From contig NC_064038.1 in the NCBI RefSeq assembly GCF_932526225.1, positions 13,577,070 to 13,641,069 on the forward strand: DNA of 64,000 nucleotides. The letters are read 5' to 3'. Of this stretch, positions 1-10,700 are shown in pieces. How positions within the stretch are numbered: position 1 is the first letter of the stretch; every line of letters begins with the position of its first letter. The stretch comes from Nematostella vectensis. Its lineage: Eukaryota; Cnidaria; Anthozoa; Actiniaria; Edwardsiidae. Below the pieces are notes generated by a model. That model saw only the letters and a list, made by a program, of their open reading frames with translations, was not told the origin of the DNA and did no database searches. Position numbers and translations under genes: made by a program.

Positions 1-3000
1 TGAAACAGGACTCCGGGTTGCGCACGTGGTCTTCCGCGTGCACACTTATTGTTTGTGACATCGCGAAGTGGCCGCGTCGTGAAGAGGACATAAAAGAGCA
101 TAAGATGGCATAAATGTCGCACTGAACACGACGCGGGAAAAAAGATGCAAACGCGGTATGCACATACACGTGCTGGCATCCTGTTGCCTGCGACGTGAAT
201 CAAAATCACGTTATTGTGATCTTTAAGGGGTTAACACAAAGACAGATTGGAAGTTGAGGAGGAACTCCCTGTCAAAGTTTTGCTGCATGCAAATTTTGTT
301 TGAATTCCAAACCTTTGGTGTAATCACCAAATAGAAAGAACTTTGTTGGAGAAACCAAAGGCGTAGCTAGACAATTTGGTAAATGGGGGACAAGCACTAT
401 CGTGCTTTGTATTTGCTAGCGAGCAGTTGCCATTTTATTTTTGCCTTTGTAAAGTTCTGACTCTTCCTTGGGAGGGGAGGAAAGAGAAGAGGCCCTCACT
501 CACTCACCCACCCCTCCCATACCCCTGCTAGCTATGGCGTTTGGTAGATACATGCAATCAAAGGAAGAATGTTTTTTTTTTACTGCCGAATCCGTTATAT
601 CGGGACGCCGCATTTTAAAATCGTCGATTTGTTTTTTGTCTTTTGGGATTTTCTGTTTCGCCAGTCAAATTATTCTAAGCCAATCAGATTCTTGCCATCT
701 CTCGTCTAGTGCAGTTGCCTGGCTTTCTGTCGCGACACTGTCTAGTTTTCGTCCCGAGGATAGCCAGGGAAGTGCACAAAGCGAAACTGTGATTGGCTCA
801 GAATGGTTTGACTGACGGAAAAGAAAACCAAAACAAATGATTTGAAAACGCGGGTAACGATACAACGGATTCACGGAAAGATATTTTAGAACACTGGTGT
901 AATGCTTTCATGCAAATTGCAGGTGATTAATATATACATCAATTTAGTCAGTTAGCCATCAGATTGTATGTTTATTATAATGTTCGACGCGCAGAGATAT
1001 CAGCACAACAAATGACAATATTTTGAAAAAAAAGTCTTGCTTTGCCTGAAAAATATCGCTTATAAACAAAATACTCGCCTTGACTCCTTCTCTGACTTGT
1101 ACTTGGGTCTGGGCATAATCTAGGTAGGTTACAAACAATGGCCCGCGGTGATGTAAATACTTCGGTTTTGGTACAATAAGATTTTCCATACATAAAGTAT
1201 GTAACGGACAATGTCTGGTAACTTAAAATTCCGCCATATGTTTTATATATCAGTCCAATCTTTCCCTTTGGGATGGAGGCAACACCCTGAAAAGCGTAGA
1301 AAAAAACTACAGGCAACTTCTATCCTGTTGGTACGTCGGGCCTTGACTTAAAAAGAAAAGGTAAACACAACGCAGAGTTTCTAATCATATTTCGACGAGC
1401 CAATACCTGCCTTCTTCGGGTAGGCAGGTATTGCATGCATGCTGAAAATATCGTATGATAAAAGAAACTAAAAATATGGCCGTCGCCTTTGTAAATTGTC
1501 TTAAAATGCTTAGACCATTTACCGCTTCTAAGGTCTCGGCACCAATGATTATTCTCTTAAGGGGTGGCCTGGGGTGGACCCTTCACACGCGCATGCGCGC
1601 ATCAGTAGGAGTTTCCTTAAATGTAAAATAAACAAGAGGAACCCAATGGAAAGCGATAAGTGAACTCCAGGATTATCCCAAATGTAACAACAGAATAAGA
1701 CCCGGAAATGCCCGCCCTTAGAACTTCCGGTATGAAATTAGCAGCTTCTTTGTGGATCCTCTGTGAATTCCCTATTGGAGGTCATTTCCGTTACTCATGC
1801 TGTGAACAATGCTCTTTTGCTGAGAAAGGCCTTTTTGTCATGAGCAGTGGTATGTCGTATAGCAACCGTGGATTTGAATTCTCGATAAATGCGTATTAAC
1901 ATTAACAGAGGAAGCGGCGACAGAGAAGAAAGCGTAAAGATGCTTACAAAGCGTGTGCAAACGCAAGACAAGAAGACAGAGCGGAGAACGAACAAAACGG
2001 TTCCTTTTCTTTCTTATCCGCTCGCATCTCTTTCTCTCTGCTTTTCACCCGAGCGTAAGCTTTGACGTCTACGCGTTCCTCTCCGTTTGCTAATGAAAGC
2101 TTGCCAAAGTGATCTAAAGTCTGGCATTCATTTCATCCCTCATCGCTATGGCAAGCAAAACCTATCATTGTATTACAGCTAACTCTAGCTCTAATGAAAC
2201 TCGAACCTCTGAAATCTTTTTTTTCATATCCCGTACAATGCATTTTTAATCCCGATCCTTTTACCTCCCAATCACGAGCCAGTTTTGATTTCCAGCCCCT
2301 GGAGGTAAGAGTTATCGCGAGGCGTCTACATCCAATACGCGACTACTATACAGCCTAACCTAAACATAGTTAGTATGGCCTGCCTAGCCTAACTATTGTT
2401 TGGAGAGACTAAAGACATAAAACGTCGATGTATGAGTACTGTGGATATTAACATTTCGCTGACTACCAAACAAAAAATAATATTTTCGCCCCAATAGTAT
2501 CAGGTTACTTCCGTCTTCCTCTACGTTGTTAAACCATAGACTGCGTTTTCGTCTTTATAACAAACAATAGCAAGCATCTAGAAAGATGTACTGGACCGAT
2601 ACCCTATCTTACCTAGCAAGTATTTTAAAAAATGTCTTTTTAGGGCCCATTGACCGCACACCTGTTCTATTATATAGCCGCAAGATTCCTCCGTTATCTG
2701 ACAAGATCTCAAGGCAACAGAACAAAGCCACAGTTGAAAAGACAAATCCCTTCTCGAGATCCACCAGTATGAACCGGTTGAGAACACATCTTTTAATTTT
2801 TTATAGCATACAATAATTAAACGTCAATTACCCTAAATATCAACAATGAACAGCTGTGGGAGATCCGACACCCCTGAACAGATCCCTGCCCATGATTGGT
2901 TACTTGACTTATGATTGACAGCTTTTCCACCTGTGTAGCGGCGTCTGTTGACCACGCGCTGGCTTCCCGGTTCATCGCCCTCGATCCCATGCGTGTAAAT

Positions 3001-3900
3001 ATACAACAAACGCTTAGTTCTACTCGAGAAGGTGTGTCGCTTGCATTGCCAAGAGATGCGATCTTTTGAATAGGCGCGAGGAAACCGCGGCGTCCGTGAC
3101 AAAACTTGGCGGGGACATTTACACAGGAAATGTCCGCCGGGATCTGTGCAAGCAAACATATGTTCTGTTGAAAGAACCGGTACTCGATGGAAGCCCCGGG
3201 GAATAAAACTTTAGAAGCGATTATTTATTTTTTATCCGTTTTGCCAAATCTTTTTTTTTAAGTTAGCTGCTATTTAAACCCAGTGGGTTTTTTAATTACT
3301 TAATTATGGGCGGGTATTATAACTACATGAGAATTGAAGGAATTTAGAGACATTTTACTCGTTTGTTGACTAAGCTCTTTGGCGCACGTGGGCACCGTTA
3401 CGGTAGAACAGTTCCCCTGTTGGAAGCAACTCCTACTTGACGGGGTAGAGACAATTTTTTACCAAGCAGCTCTTCAATTGCCCTTCCTACTCATTAATTT
3501 TTAATTCTATTTACAATTTTACAATTTCTGCTTCCCAGGTTTCTGGTCGGTACCGGCTAATAAGCGAAAGAACTCGCTAAATATTCAATATATTCCACCA
3601 GAAATTTTCGTGTTTGCACTAATTGAATTTGGTAGTACTATCACGCCTGCTTAAAGAATTATCTCTTATGGTTGCCTAGGCGAGAACAATTACAAGATCC
3701 TTACAATAATAAGAGCGATAACAAATTTCAACTTCTGGGGCCTTTGTCTCGATATTTTTTTCTAGATTCAGAATTTCAATTTGGCTATGTGATACATTTA
3801 CGTGTAGCAGTTATTTCGTGAGAGATCTTTTCGCACGAGCGACTCCGCCAGCATGTATACAGTATATATTTTTTTCATTTTAGCACGTGTAAAACATTAT
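1..3900. other. Intergenic stretch without a recognised gene
   Basis: Short reading frames exist on both strands (for example 975-1316 and 2817-3159 on the minus strand), but none shows a known domain, a convincing splice model or a long uninterrupted frame. The foldback element at 588-873 is listed separately. The stretch is moderately AT-rich with many T runs. I see no RNA gene. The 3' part (3.9-4.1 kb) holds the putative promoter of the KLF gene. Confidence 0.4.
588..873. mobile_element. Foldback MITE-like element
   Basis: The two halves are imperfect reverse complements. The left arm starts at GAATCCGTTATATCG (588) and the right arm ends at CGATACAACGGATTC (about 873). Inside both arms the match continues, for example CAGTCAAATTATTCTAAGCC against CAGTCAAACCATTCTGAGCC, followed by a CCAATCA in each arm. 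The centre lies near 735-755. No coding capacity is visible, as expected of a non-autonomous inverted-repeat transposon. I could not identify a clear target-site duplication, so the superfamily is unknown. Confidence 0.6.
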
Positions 3901-3915
3901 TATGCAGGGGTTTGA

Positions 3916-4043
3916 CCAATAGCAGCCCGGAATTCCGCATTAATGAGCTTAGCAGGTCACATCAGTCCCGCCTTTGCGGCCGGGGAACAAATATATTGAA
4001 CGGAAACAAAACCTTGACCGCACCGGCGCATCTTGTATTTAAA
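3916..4043 (+). promoter_or_regulatory. Putative promoter of the KLF gene
   Basis: A CCAAT box lies at 3916-3920, an AT-rich AATATATT at 3989-3997 and a TATA-like TATTTAAA at 4036-4043, about 125 bases before the proposed ATG at 4168. This order and spacing fit a CCAAT/TATA core promoter, but the start of transcription is not known and the elements are short. The call is inferred from motif and position only. Confidence 0.35.
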
Positions 4044-4167
4044 CGCGAGGTTTGCCAGCGACTTGCATAACCTGACAGCCACCGACCACTCGACACTAGT
4101 TCAACTCAATCGTTTATTCTTCTGGGGGAGTGTGCTGCTTTTTAAACTAAACAAGGTTTTTACTCCC

Positions 4168-4842
4168 ATGGCAAGTCTTGACGCTATATCGGCGGCTAGA
4201 TGCCTTTTAGACCTCTCCTCAATTTCTCCAAAGGCGAAGCCCTCGATAAGAGTGGAGCATGGTTCGCCGCTATTGATGGTAGCTCGCGTACTGGCTTCAC
4301 TCGAGCAGGAATGCTCAAATATGGAGAAACATCGCTGTTTGACCGCTGTATTACATCCTAATACCAATACGGACTCGCATATTCGCTACAGACCTGTACA
4401 GACCGAAATTTGCGGCAAGAAAACCTGCGAGAACTTGCCACAACAAACGGACACCACGCCTACCGATGAGGCTTGTATGGATGGGAAAGCGAAAAGACGG
4501 AGAGCCCCTCGCAAATGGAAAAGCGAACCGGTAAAAAAACACGCGTGTACATACGCGGGATGCAATAAAATTTACGGAAAGAGTAGTCACTTGAAAGCAC
4601 ACACGAGGACACATACGGGTGAACGACCTTTTATGTGCACATGGAAGGATTGTGAGAAGCGATTCGCTCGCTCCGATGAACTGGCCAGGCATTACAGAAC
4701 GCACACAGGCGAAAAGAGATACGTGTGCAAAATCTGTGACAAGAGATTCATGCGAAGCGATCACCTATCAAAACATTCGAAAACACACGCTAATTCGACC
4801 AGAGAACACTTCGTGAAGCCCACAAATCCAATGTTTTTTTGA
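4168..4842 (+). CDS. KLF9/13-like: Kruppel-like factor, KLF9/13/14/16 type (three C2H2 zinc fingers)
   Basis: A 224-residue sequence-specific DNA-binding protein of the nucleus. Three C-terminal C2H2 fingers have ligands C127/C132/H145/H149, C157/C162/H175/H179 and C187/C190/H203/H207, joined by TGERPF and TGEKRY linkers. Finger spacing and contact residues ([24 protein letters not shown]) are those of Sp/KLF proteins that bind GC/CACCC boxes. A basic stretch [12 protein letters not shown] (about 107-118) precedes the fingers and may be a nuclear signal. The N-terminal [14 protein letters not shown] resembles the Sin3-interacting helix (AAxxL) of KLF9/13/16 repressors. The ATG at 4168 (context CCCATGG) was chosen because the frame farther upstream (to 4033) has no ATG and overlaps promoter-like sequence. 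The coding region is a single exon. A possible polyadenylation signal AATAAA is at 5187-5192. Family is certain; subgroup is inferred. Confidence 0.93.
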   Translation: MASLDAISAARCLLDLSSISPKAKPSIRVEHGSPLLMVARVLASLEQECSNMEKHRCLTAVLHPNTNTDSHIRYRPVQTEICGKKTCENLPQQTDTTPTDEACMDGKAKRRRAPRKWKSEPVKKHACTYAGCNKIYGKSSHLKAHTRTHTGERPFMCTWKDCEKRFARSDELARHYRTHTGEKRYVCKICDKRFMRSDHLSKHSKTHANSTREHFVKPTNPMFF

Positions 4843-7144
4843 ATGGGAGCCGGTTTGTTTGTGTTCGTTTTGGGGAGTTCGTTGGTCTTGATGTCAGAAC
4901 AGACGTAAGCACTTGAGACCTACAAGAACCATAAAAAACATCGCACTATTGTATTACATGCTCTGCAACCTGCGCAGTTACTTAACATACAGTAAGCAAT
5001 CGGGAATTTAAATTTTAGGCTGATAATTTTAAGGCGAAATATCCATTTAGAAACCTTGTAAAATATTTTTTGTAGCTTTTTAATATTAACATGTTTTCAC
5101 TCCTACGGTCATTTCAGCTGGTCTGAAAAGGATTTTCATCATTCACAGGGAGTCATGATTGTTTTTAGATTGCTAACACGAAATAGAATAAATTTGGCGT
5201 GTTATTCTCGCCACTCGAAAGAAGTAAGATAAAACATTTCAATAAACACGAATCGCAAGTGAAATAGGTGAGAGTTGTTGATGAATGGTTTCCAAGTACA
5301 CATTTCCCAGCAAATCACAGGAATATACGAACATGCAAATACCAATGGAAAATATTCTAAATCCCTGACACACACACGACTTTCAAGAGTTCTTTTGTTC
5401 TTCAAAGTAAATAGTTATTATCGGATTTAGGGCGACATTAGGTTCATGTTTCGGCGCAGAAGGAGCAGACGGGTTTGCCTGCTTTTGAGTTAATTTAGTG
5501 AGATTTACTTACATAACAACATAGCAAAAATTGACCCCAGCCGCGCGCCGTTTGTCTCCCTCTTTCGATCACAGGTCAGGGAATGACAAGCGAATCGAGG
5601 CCAAGGCCAGCACGGAATGCAAATGAGCAAACAGACCGAGGCTCGCGGCCAGCTGTCAGCGCTTTGTACATTACATTCCGATAGACTCGAAGCACGCATA
5701 TCTCACAAAATGAAATGTCGCCAACTTTTGCAAGTAAATGGGGAATATTATATAAATTCTCATAAATAATTGTCAAGATTTCCCCGTCGTGATACTGTGT
5801 GATCTGTATTTGTTAGCTGCATCTCTACTACCCCCTTTTGTGTCATCGGACAAAAGAACCTGTCTAAGCAACAATCAAAACCGAAGCCAGCCTTTTGTTA
5901 TACTCTATAGAATGTCACGATCATCGGGAATTGAGAAATGTAGTGTTAATGACCAAAAAAGAATGAAAACAATTTCTGCTGCCGGCATTATCCAATGCTC
6001 TTATAGGGGGTGTGACGGATTCATTATTTTGCTCTTTGTCGCGCTACAAATGTTACGAAATTCAGAAAAGATAAAAAAGCTTTCTCAACATGCTTGTGTG
6101 GGCTAGATCTTCAATCGATCACGCTCCGGTGAATCTTCTGAAATCGCCGGCTTGTTAGTTCTTCTAAAATGCTCAATTAGTTCAGATAGGCGGATACCGC
6201 GATGAGGAGTACTAAACGAAGTTCCGGCGTCTTCTGCTTGCGATTGACAGCACTTTTAGCTTTCATGTAGCGCTGCCTATACGTGAGAGGACTGTTGTAG
6301 CGATCACGAACGCTGGATAGAGATTCGCTTGAATAAATAGCAGCACGTGGAGCAGTGAAGAGTGCGCGCGAGATCAGCAGGCGACGGAAAATCAAAACAC
6401 GGACAGAAACAAACACGAATAAGCAAACACAGACAAAGAGCGATTGATGAAACCATTTTACAGTGAAATTACCGAAGATGCTTGAAAACTCGATTGAAAA
6501 CACGTGCAATAAGCTGAAATGGCGCAAAGGTCAGACATGAACCCAAACGCGTGTCGGTATATAAATATCGCGGGCGGCTTGTGAAGATGCCGCTGAATAA
6601 TGAGGCACGTTCTCAGCGCCTGACCGCGGGCTCGTGACCATGCTACTGTGTGGTAGCAATATTTTCAATTGCAGAATTACCTTGGATTCCTGTCAAAACA
6701 CTCTCCACTCATATGGTCATATATCAATTAAAAAGTCATAAGTCGGCCCTCTTTTCTTTCAAAATAAAAGTTCGGCTCACAGGCAGAACACCACAAAAGC
6801 CCCCGGGCCTTTTTTCTTGTTTTTGTTTTGTTTGTTTGTCTGTCTCAAAAGGGGTATTGGAGTGTAGGGCTTCATGGAAAATTGATACTTATTTTAAAAT
6901 GCTTTTTTTCCTTTTTTTTTTAACTAGGAATCTATTGCCATTGTTTAAAACACATGCCATAACATCAACCGTTATTTTTACGTGTAACAAGAATCGCTCT
7001 TCAGAAATGCAATCAAATGAAAAAAGTAATCATCTCTACAGATGCAATATATATTTTTTTACAGTTTCATGAATGAAATGACTTTAAAGTTCCACAAAAC
7101 GAGCTACTCTAGGCGAAATTTGAAAACCGACATCGCTATTATTT
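4843..7144. other. KLF 3' flank and intergenic stretch, no gene recognised
   Basis: Beyond the KLF stop the sequence is AT-rich, with an AATAAA at 5187-5192 that could end the KLF transcript. Frames at 5789-6106 (+) and 6177-6527 (-) are open but have no recognisable domain. A TATATAAATA stretch at about 6558 (+) has no convincing gene downstream. I see nothing else definable here. Confidence 0.35.
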
Positions 7145-7310
7145 GGGACCTTAAGCAACGACGACGACGACGGCTAGGACAACGCGATCTAAAACGGCTG
7201 AAATATATCAGACAGAACGCATTTCCACGTACTGCTATTGAATTCTGAATCAAATTCCATTGTTTTCTGCCGTCGGCGTCCGATTTGCCGTTGTTGCTGC
7301 TCAAGGTCCC
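7145..7310. mobile_element. MITE, GGGACCTTAAGCA-type inverted repeats
   Basis: A 166-base element begins GGGACCTTAAGCAACGACGA and ends, reverse-complemented, GGGACCTTGAGCAGCAACAA. Its body (GGCTAGGACAACGCGATC, then a TTTCCACGTACTGCTATTGAA block) recurs in the element at 45688-46030 of this window, so both belong to one family. No coding capacity. A clear target duplication is not visible. Confidence 0.65.
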
Positions 7311-7584
7311 TATGTGTCTGCCAATCGTATGACCCGGTAGAGGCCGACATGACGATGTTGATGGCGATGGCGATGGTCAGGGTAGAATACAGTGTCGCCC
7401 TGGCAACCGCTGATTTGCCGTCACTTGCTGCCAGAAAAAACGCCTTCTGCACGAAGTTTTTTAAGTCTTTAGATAACCAAAATCCGCTATATAACCATAT
7501 AACCTAATAAATTTCAGAAGATCACCTATTGTACACCCGAATTAAGATCTGATCGCTCATTCAATGTAATTCAATGATGACGCC

Positions 7585-7692
7585 ATGACGACGACGACGA
7601 CGGTGGCGATGGCGATGGAGATGATGATGGGTGAAGATGACGATTACAGTGGCGATGATGATGACGATGACGATGACGATGACGACGATAAA
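7585..7692 (+). repeat. GAC/GAT-type imperfect microsatellite
   Basis: An imperfect trinucleotide and hexanucleotide run (ACGACG, GCGATG, GATGAC) lies just 3' of the epimerase stop codon at 7778, in what would be its 3' untranslated region or flank. Open frames across it are by-products of the simple repeat. Confidence 0.75.
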
Positions 7693-7777
7693 TGGCTAAC
7701 ACAGAGAACATCAACGAAACTACTGTTTTTTCACAAATGCGTTTAACGTACCATTTCACGCTTGCGAGGCTATATTT

Positions 7778-10700
7778 CTATTCCTTAGGAGCGCACGTAA
7801 AAGTCTGGCCACAGTTGAAGGACTCCCCTGGCTGGAGCAAGAACCGCTTACTCACATATCCTGCCTCAACACACAGCATATTCGGGTACTAAAAACACAA
7901 CCAGACAGCGTGAGCCAGACACAATTAGAAGGGACCAATCAAAGGCGACTTCAGTCAAACACCTTTAGATAGCGTCAACCAATGACACATTTGGGCAAAA
8001 AATCCACTGCCATAAGTTGGGTTAATGTTGAAAATACGATATCTAAATACATATTTTACCTCGTCATTGCCGAAGTCTGACATCTTTTCAGCTTTCTCCT
8101 CCCATGGGTTCCACAACACTTTAATACAACAACAGCACAAAAATGACTTAGTAATCAATTCCCTCCCTCCATTCACCCACACACTCAACTACTCTCCATT
8201 GCAGTTATTCCCTGCCGACACAGGTATCCACCATTGCTCTGTCCCCTGCCGACACAGGTATCCACCATTGCTCTGTCCCCTGCCGACACAGGTATCCACC
8301 ATTGCTCTGTCCCCTGCCGACACAGGTATCCACCATTGCTCTGCCCCCTGCCGACACAGGTATCCACCATTGCTCTGCCCCCTACCGTAACAGGTATCAT
8401 CCCACCATTGCTCTGTCCCCTACCGAAACAGGTATCCCAGCGTTGCTCTGTCCCCTGCCGACACAGGTATCCCACCATTGCTCTTTCCACTACCAAAACA
8501 GGTATCCCACCATTGCTCTGTCCCCTACCGAAACAGGTATCCCAGCGTTGCTCTGTCCCCTGCCGACACAGGTATCCAACCATTGCTCTGTCCACTACCG
8601 AAACAGGTTCCCCACCATTGCTCTGTCCCCTGCCGACACAGGTATCCCATCGACCATTGATCTATTCCCCTGCACACACAAGTATCCTACCTTTTTTATG
8701 ACCCTGTAGACACAGGTATCCCATCAATTTCTGACCTCCAAGACACCAGTGTCTGGCTATAACATTCTCACCAGTGTCAGGCTATAACATTCTCACCAGT
8801 GTCTGGCTATAACATTCTCACCAGTGTCAGGCTATAACATTCTCACCAGTGTCTGGCTATAACATTCTCACCAGTGTCAGGCTATAACATTCTCACCAGT
8901 GTCAGGCTATAACATTCTCACCTGTGTCAGGCTATAACATTCTCACCAGTGTCTGGCTATAACATTCTCACCTGTGTCAGGCTATAACATTCTCACCAGT
9001 GTCTGGCTATAACATTCTCACCAGTGTCTGGCTATAACATTCTCACCAGTGTCTGGCTATAACATTCTCACCAGTGTCAGGCTATAACATTCTCACCAGT
9101 GTCTGGCTATAACATTCTCACCAGTGTCAGGCTATAACATTCTCACCAGTGTCAGGCTATAACATTCTCACCTGTGTCAGGCTATAACATTCTCACCAGT
9201 GTCTGGCTATAACATTCTCACCTGTGTCAGGCTATAACATTCTCACCAGTGTCTGGCTATAACATTCTCACCAGTGTCTGGCTATAACATTCTCACCTGT
9301 GTCAGGCTATAACATTCTCACCAGTGTCTGGCTATAACATTCTCACCAGTGTCAGGCTATAACATTCTCACCTGTGTCAGGCTATAACATTCTCACCAGT
9401 GTCTGGCTATAACATTCTCACCAGTGTCTGGCTATAACATTCTCACCTGTGTCTGGCTATAACATTCTCACCTGTGTCTGGCTATAACATTCTCACCAGT
9501 GTCAGGCTATAACATTCTCACCAGTGTCAGGCTATAACATTCTCACCAGTGTCAGGCTATAACATTCTCACCAGTGTCTGGCTATAACATTCTCACCAGT
9601 GTCTGGCTATAACATTCTCACCTGTGTCAGGCTATAACATTCTCACCAGTGTCAGGCTATAACATTCTCACCAGTGTCAGGCTATAACATTCTCACCTGT
9701 GTCAGGCTATAACATTCTCACCAGTGTCTGGCTATAACATTCTCACCAGTGTCTGGCTATAACATTCTCACCTGTGTCTGGCTATAACATTCTCACCTGT
9801 GTCTGGCTATAACATTCTCACCAGTGTCAGGCTATAACATTCTCACCAGTGTCAGGCTATAACATTCTCACCAGTGTCAGGCTATAACATTCTCACCAGT
9901 GTCTGGCTATAACATTCTCACCTGTGTCTGGCTATAACATTCTCACCAGTGTCTGGCTATAACATTCTCACCAGTGTCAGGCTATAACATTCTCACCAGT
10001 GTCAGGCTATAACATTCTCACCAGTGTCTGGCTATAACATTCTCACCTGTGTCTGGCTATAACATTCTCACCAGTGTCAGGCTATAACATTCTCACCAGT
10101 GTCAGGCTATAACATTCTCACCAGTGTCTGGCTATAACATTCTCACCTGTGTCTGGTAAGTTGTGTTTGTCGATGATGATGTCACCATCACATGGCGAGT
10201 TAGACAGTCTATGGGAACTAGCAGTGTCCATGTACACCCTGGGGGAAGGGGAGGGGAAAATTGTAACATTCTGCAGACAGGTATCTGTTGGTGGATAAGG
10301 GTGAGGGTGGCTAAACCATTCTTTACATTTTTCTCATCATAAAGCACTTCTGACTAAACTATCTCGTTCAATTTTTCAAAACTTCCTTTTCTAATCAACA
10401 CTAACCTGTCTGTGTGACAGTCCACCTGCACAAAGTCTCTTGTTTCTTTGCAGATATCTCCATTTTGAAGCTAGGGAATAATGGAAAGAGATCTCAAGTC
10501 TGCATTATTCTCTCTGGATGCGGAGACTCGAACCTAGCAACAGACAGTAGCTTGAGCAAGAAGAGTTCTGCTATCAAAGAATTTAGCAGAACTAGTCAAT
10601 AAACGAGAGACATGGGGGGCTCTGAAACAAGGGTAAGCCATCCTCAGAAAGAACTGTATGTTTATTAAATTTTTTTAACTATTAAATGTTTTCTAGAAAA

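Noticed and set aside
1585-1600. NRF1-like palindrome CGCGCATGCGCGC
   Set aside because: No gene start is recognised nearby, so a regulatory role cannot be supported.
8185-8709. Open frames with repeated PLPTQVSTIAL and RGQSNGG words
   Set aside because: By-products of the 34-bp minisatellite on both strands inside an intron.
8742-10156. Possible CRISPR array
   Set aside because: Direct head-to-tail repeats without spacers in animal DNA; it is a minisatellite.
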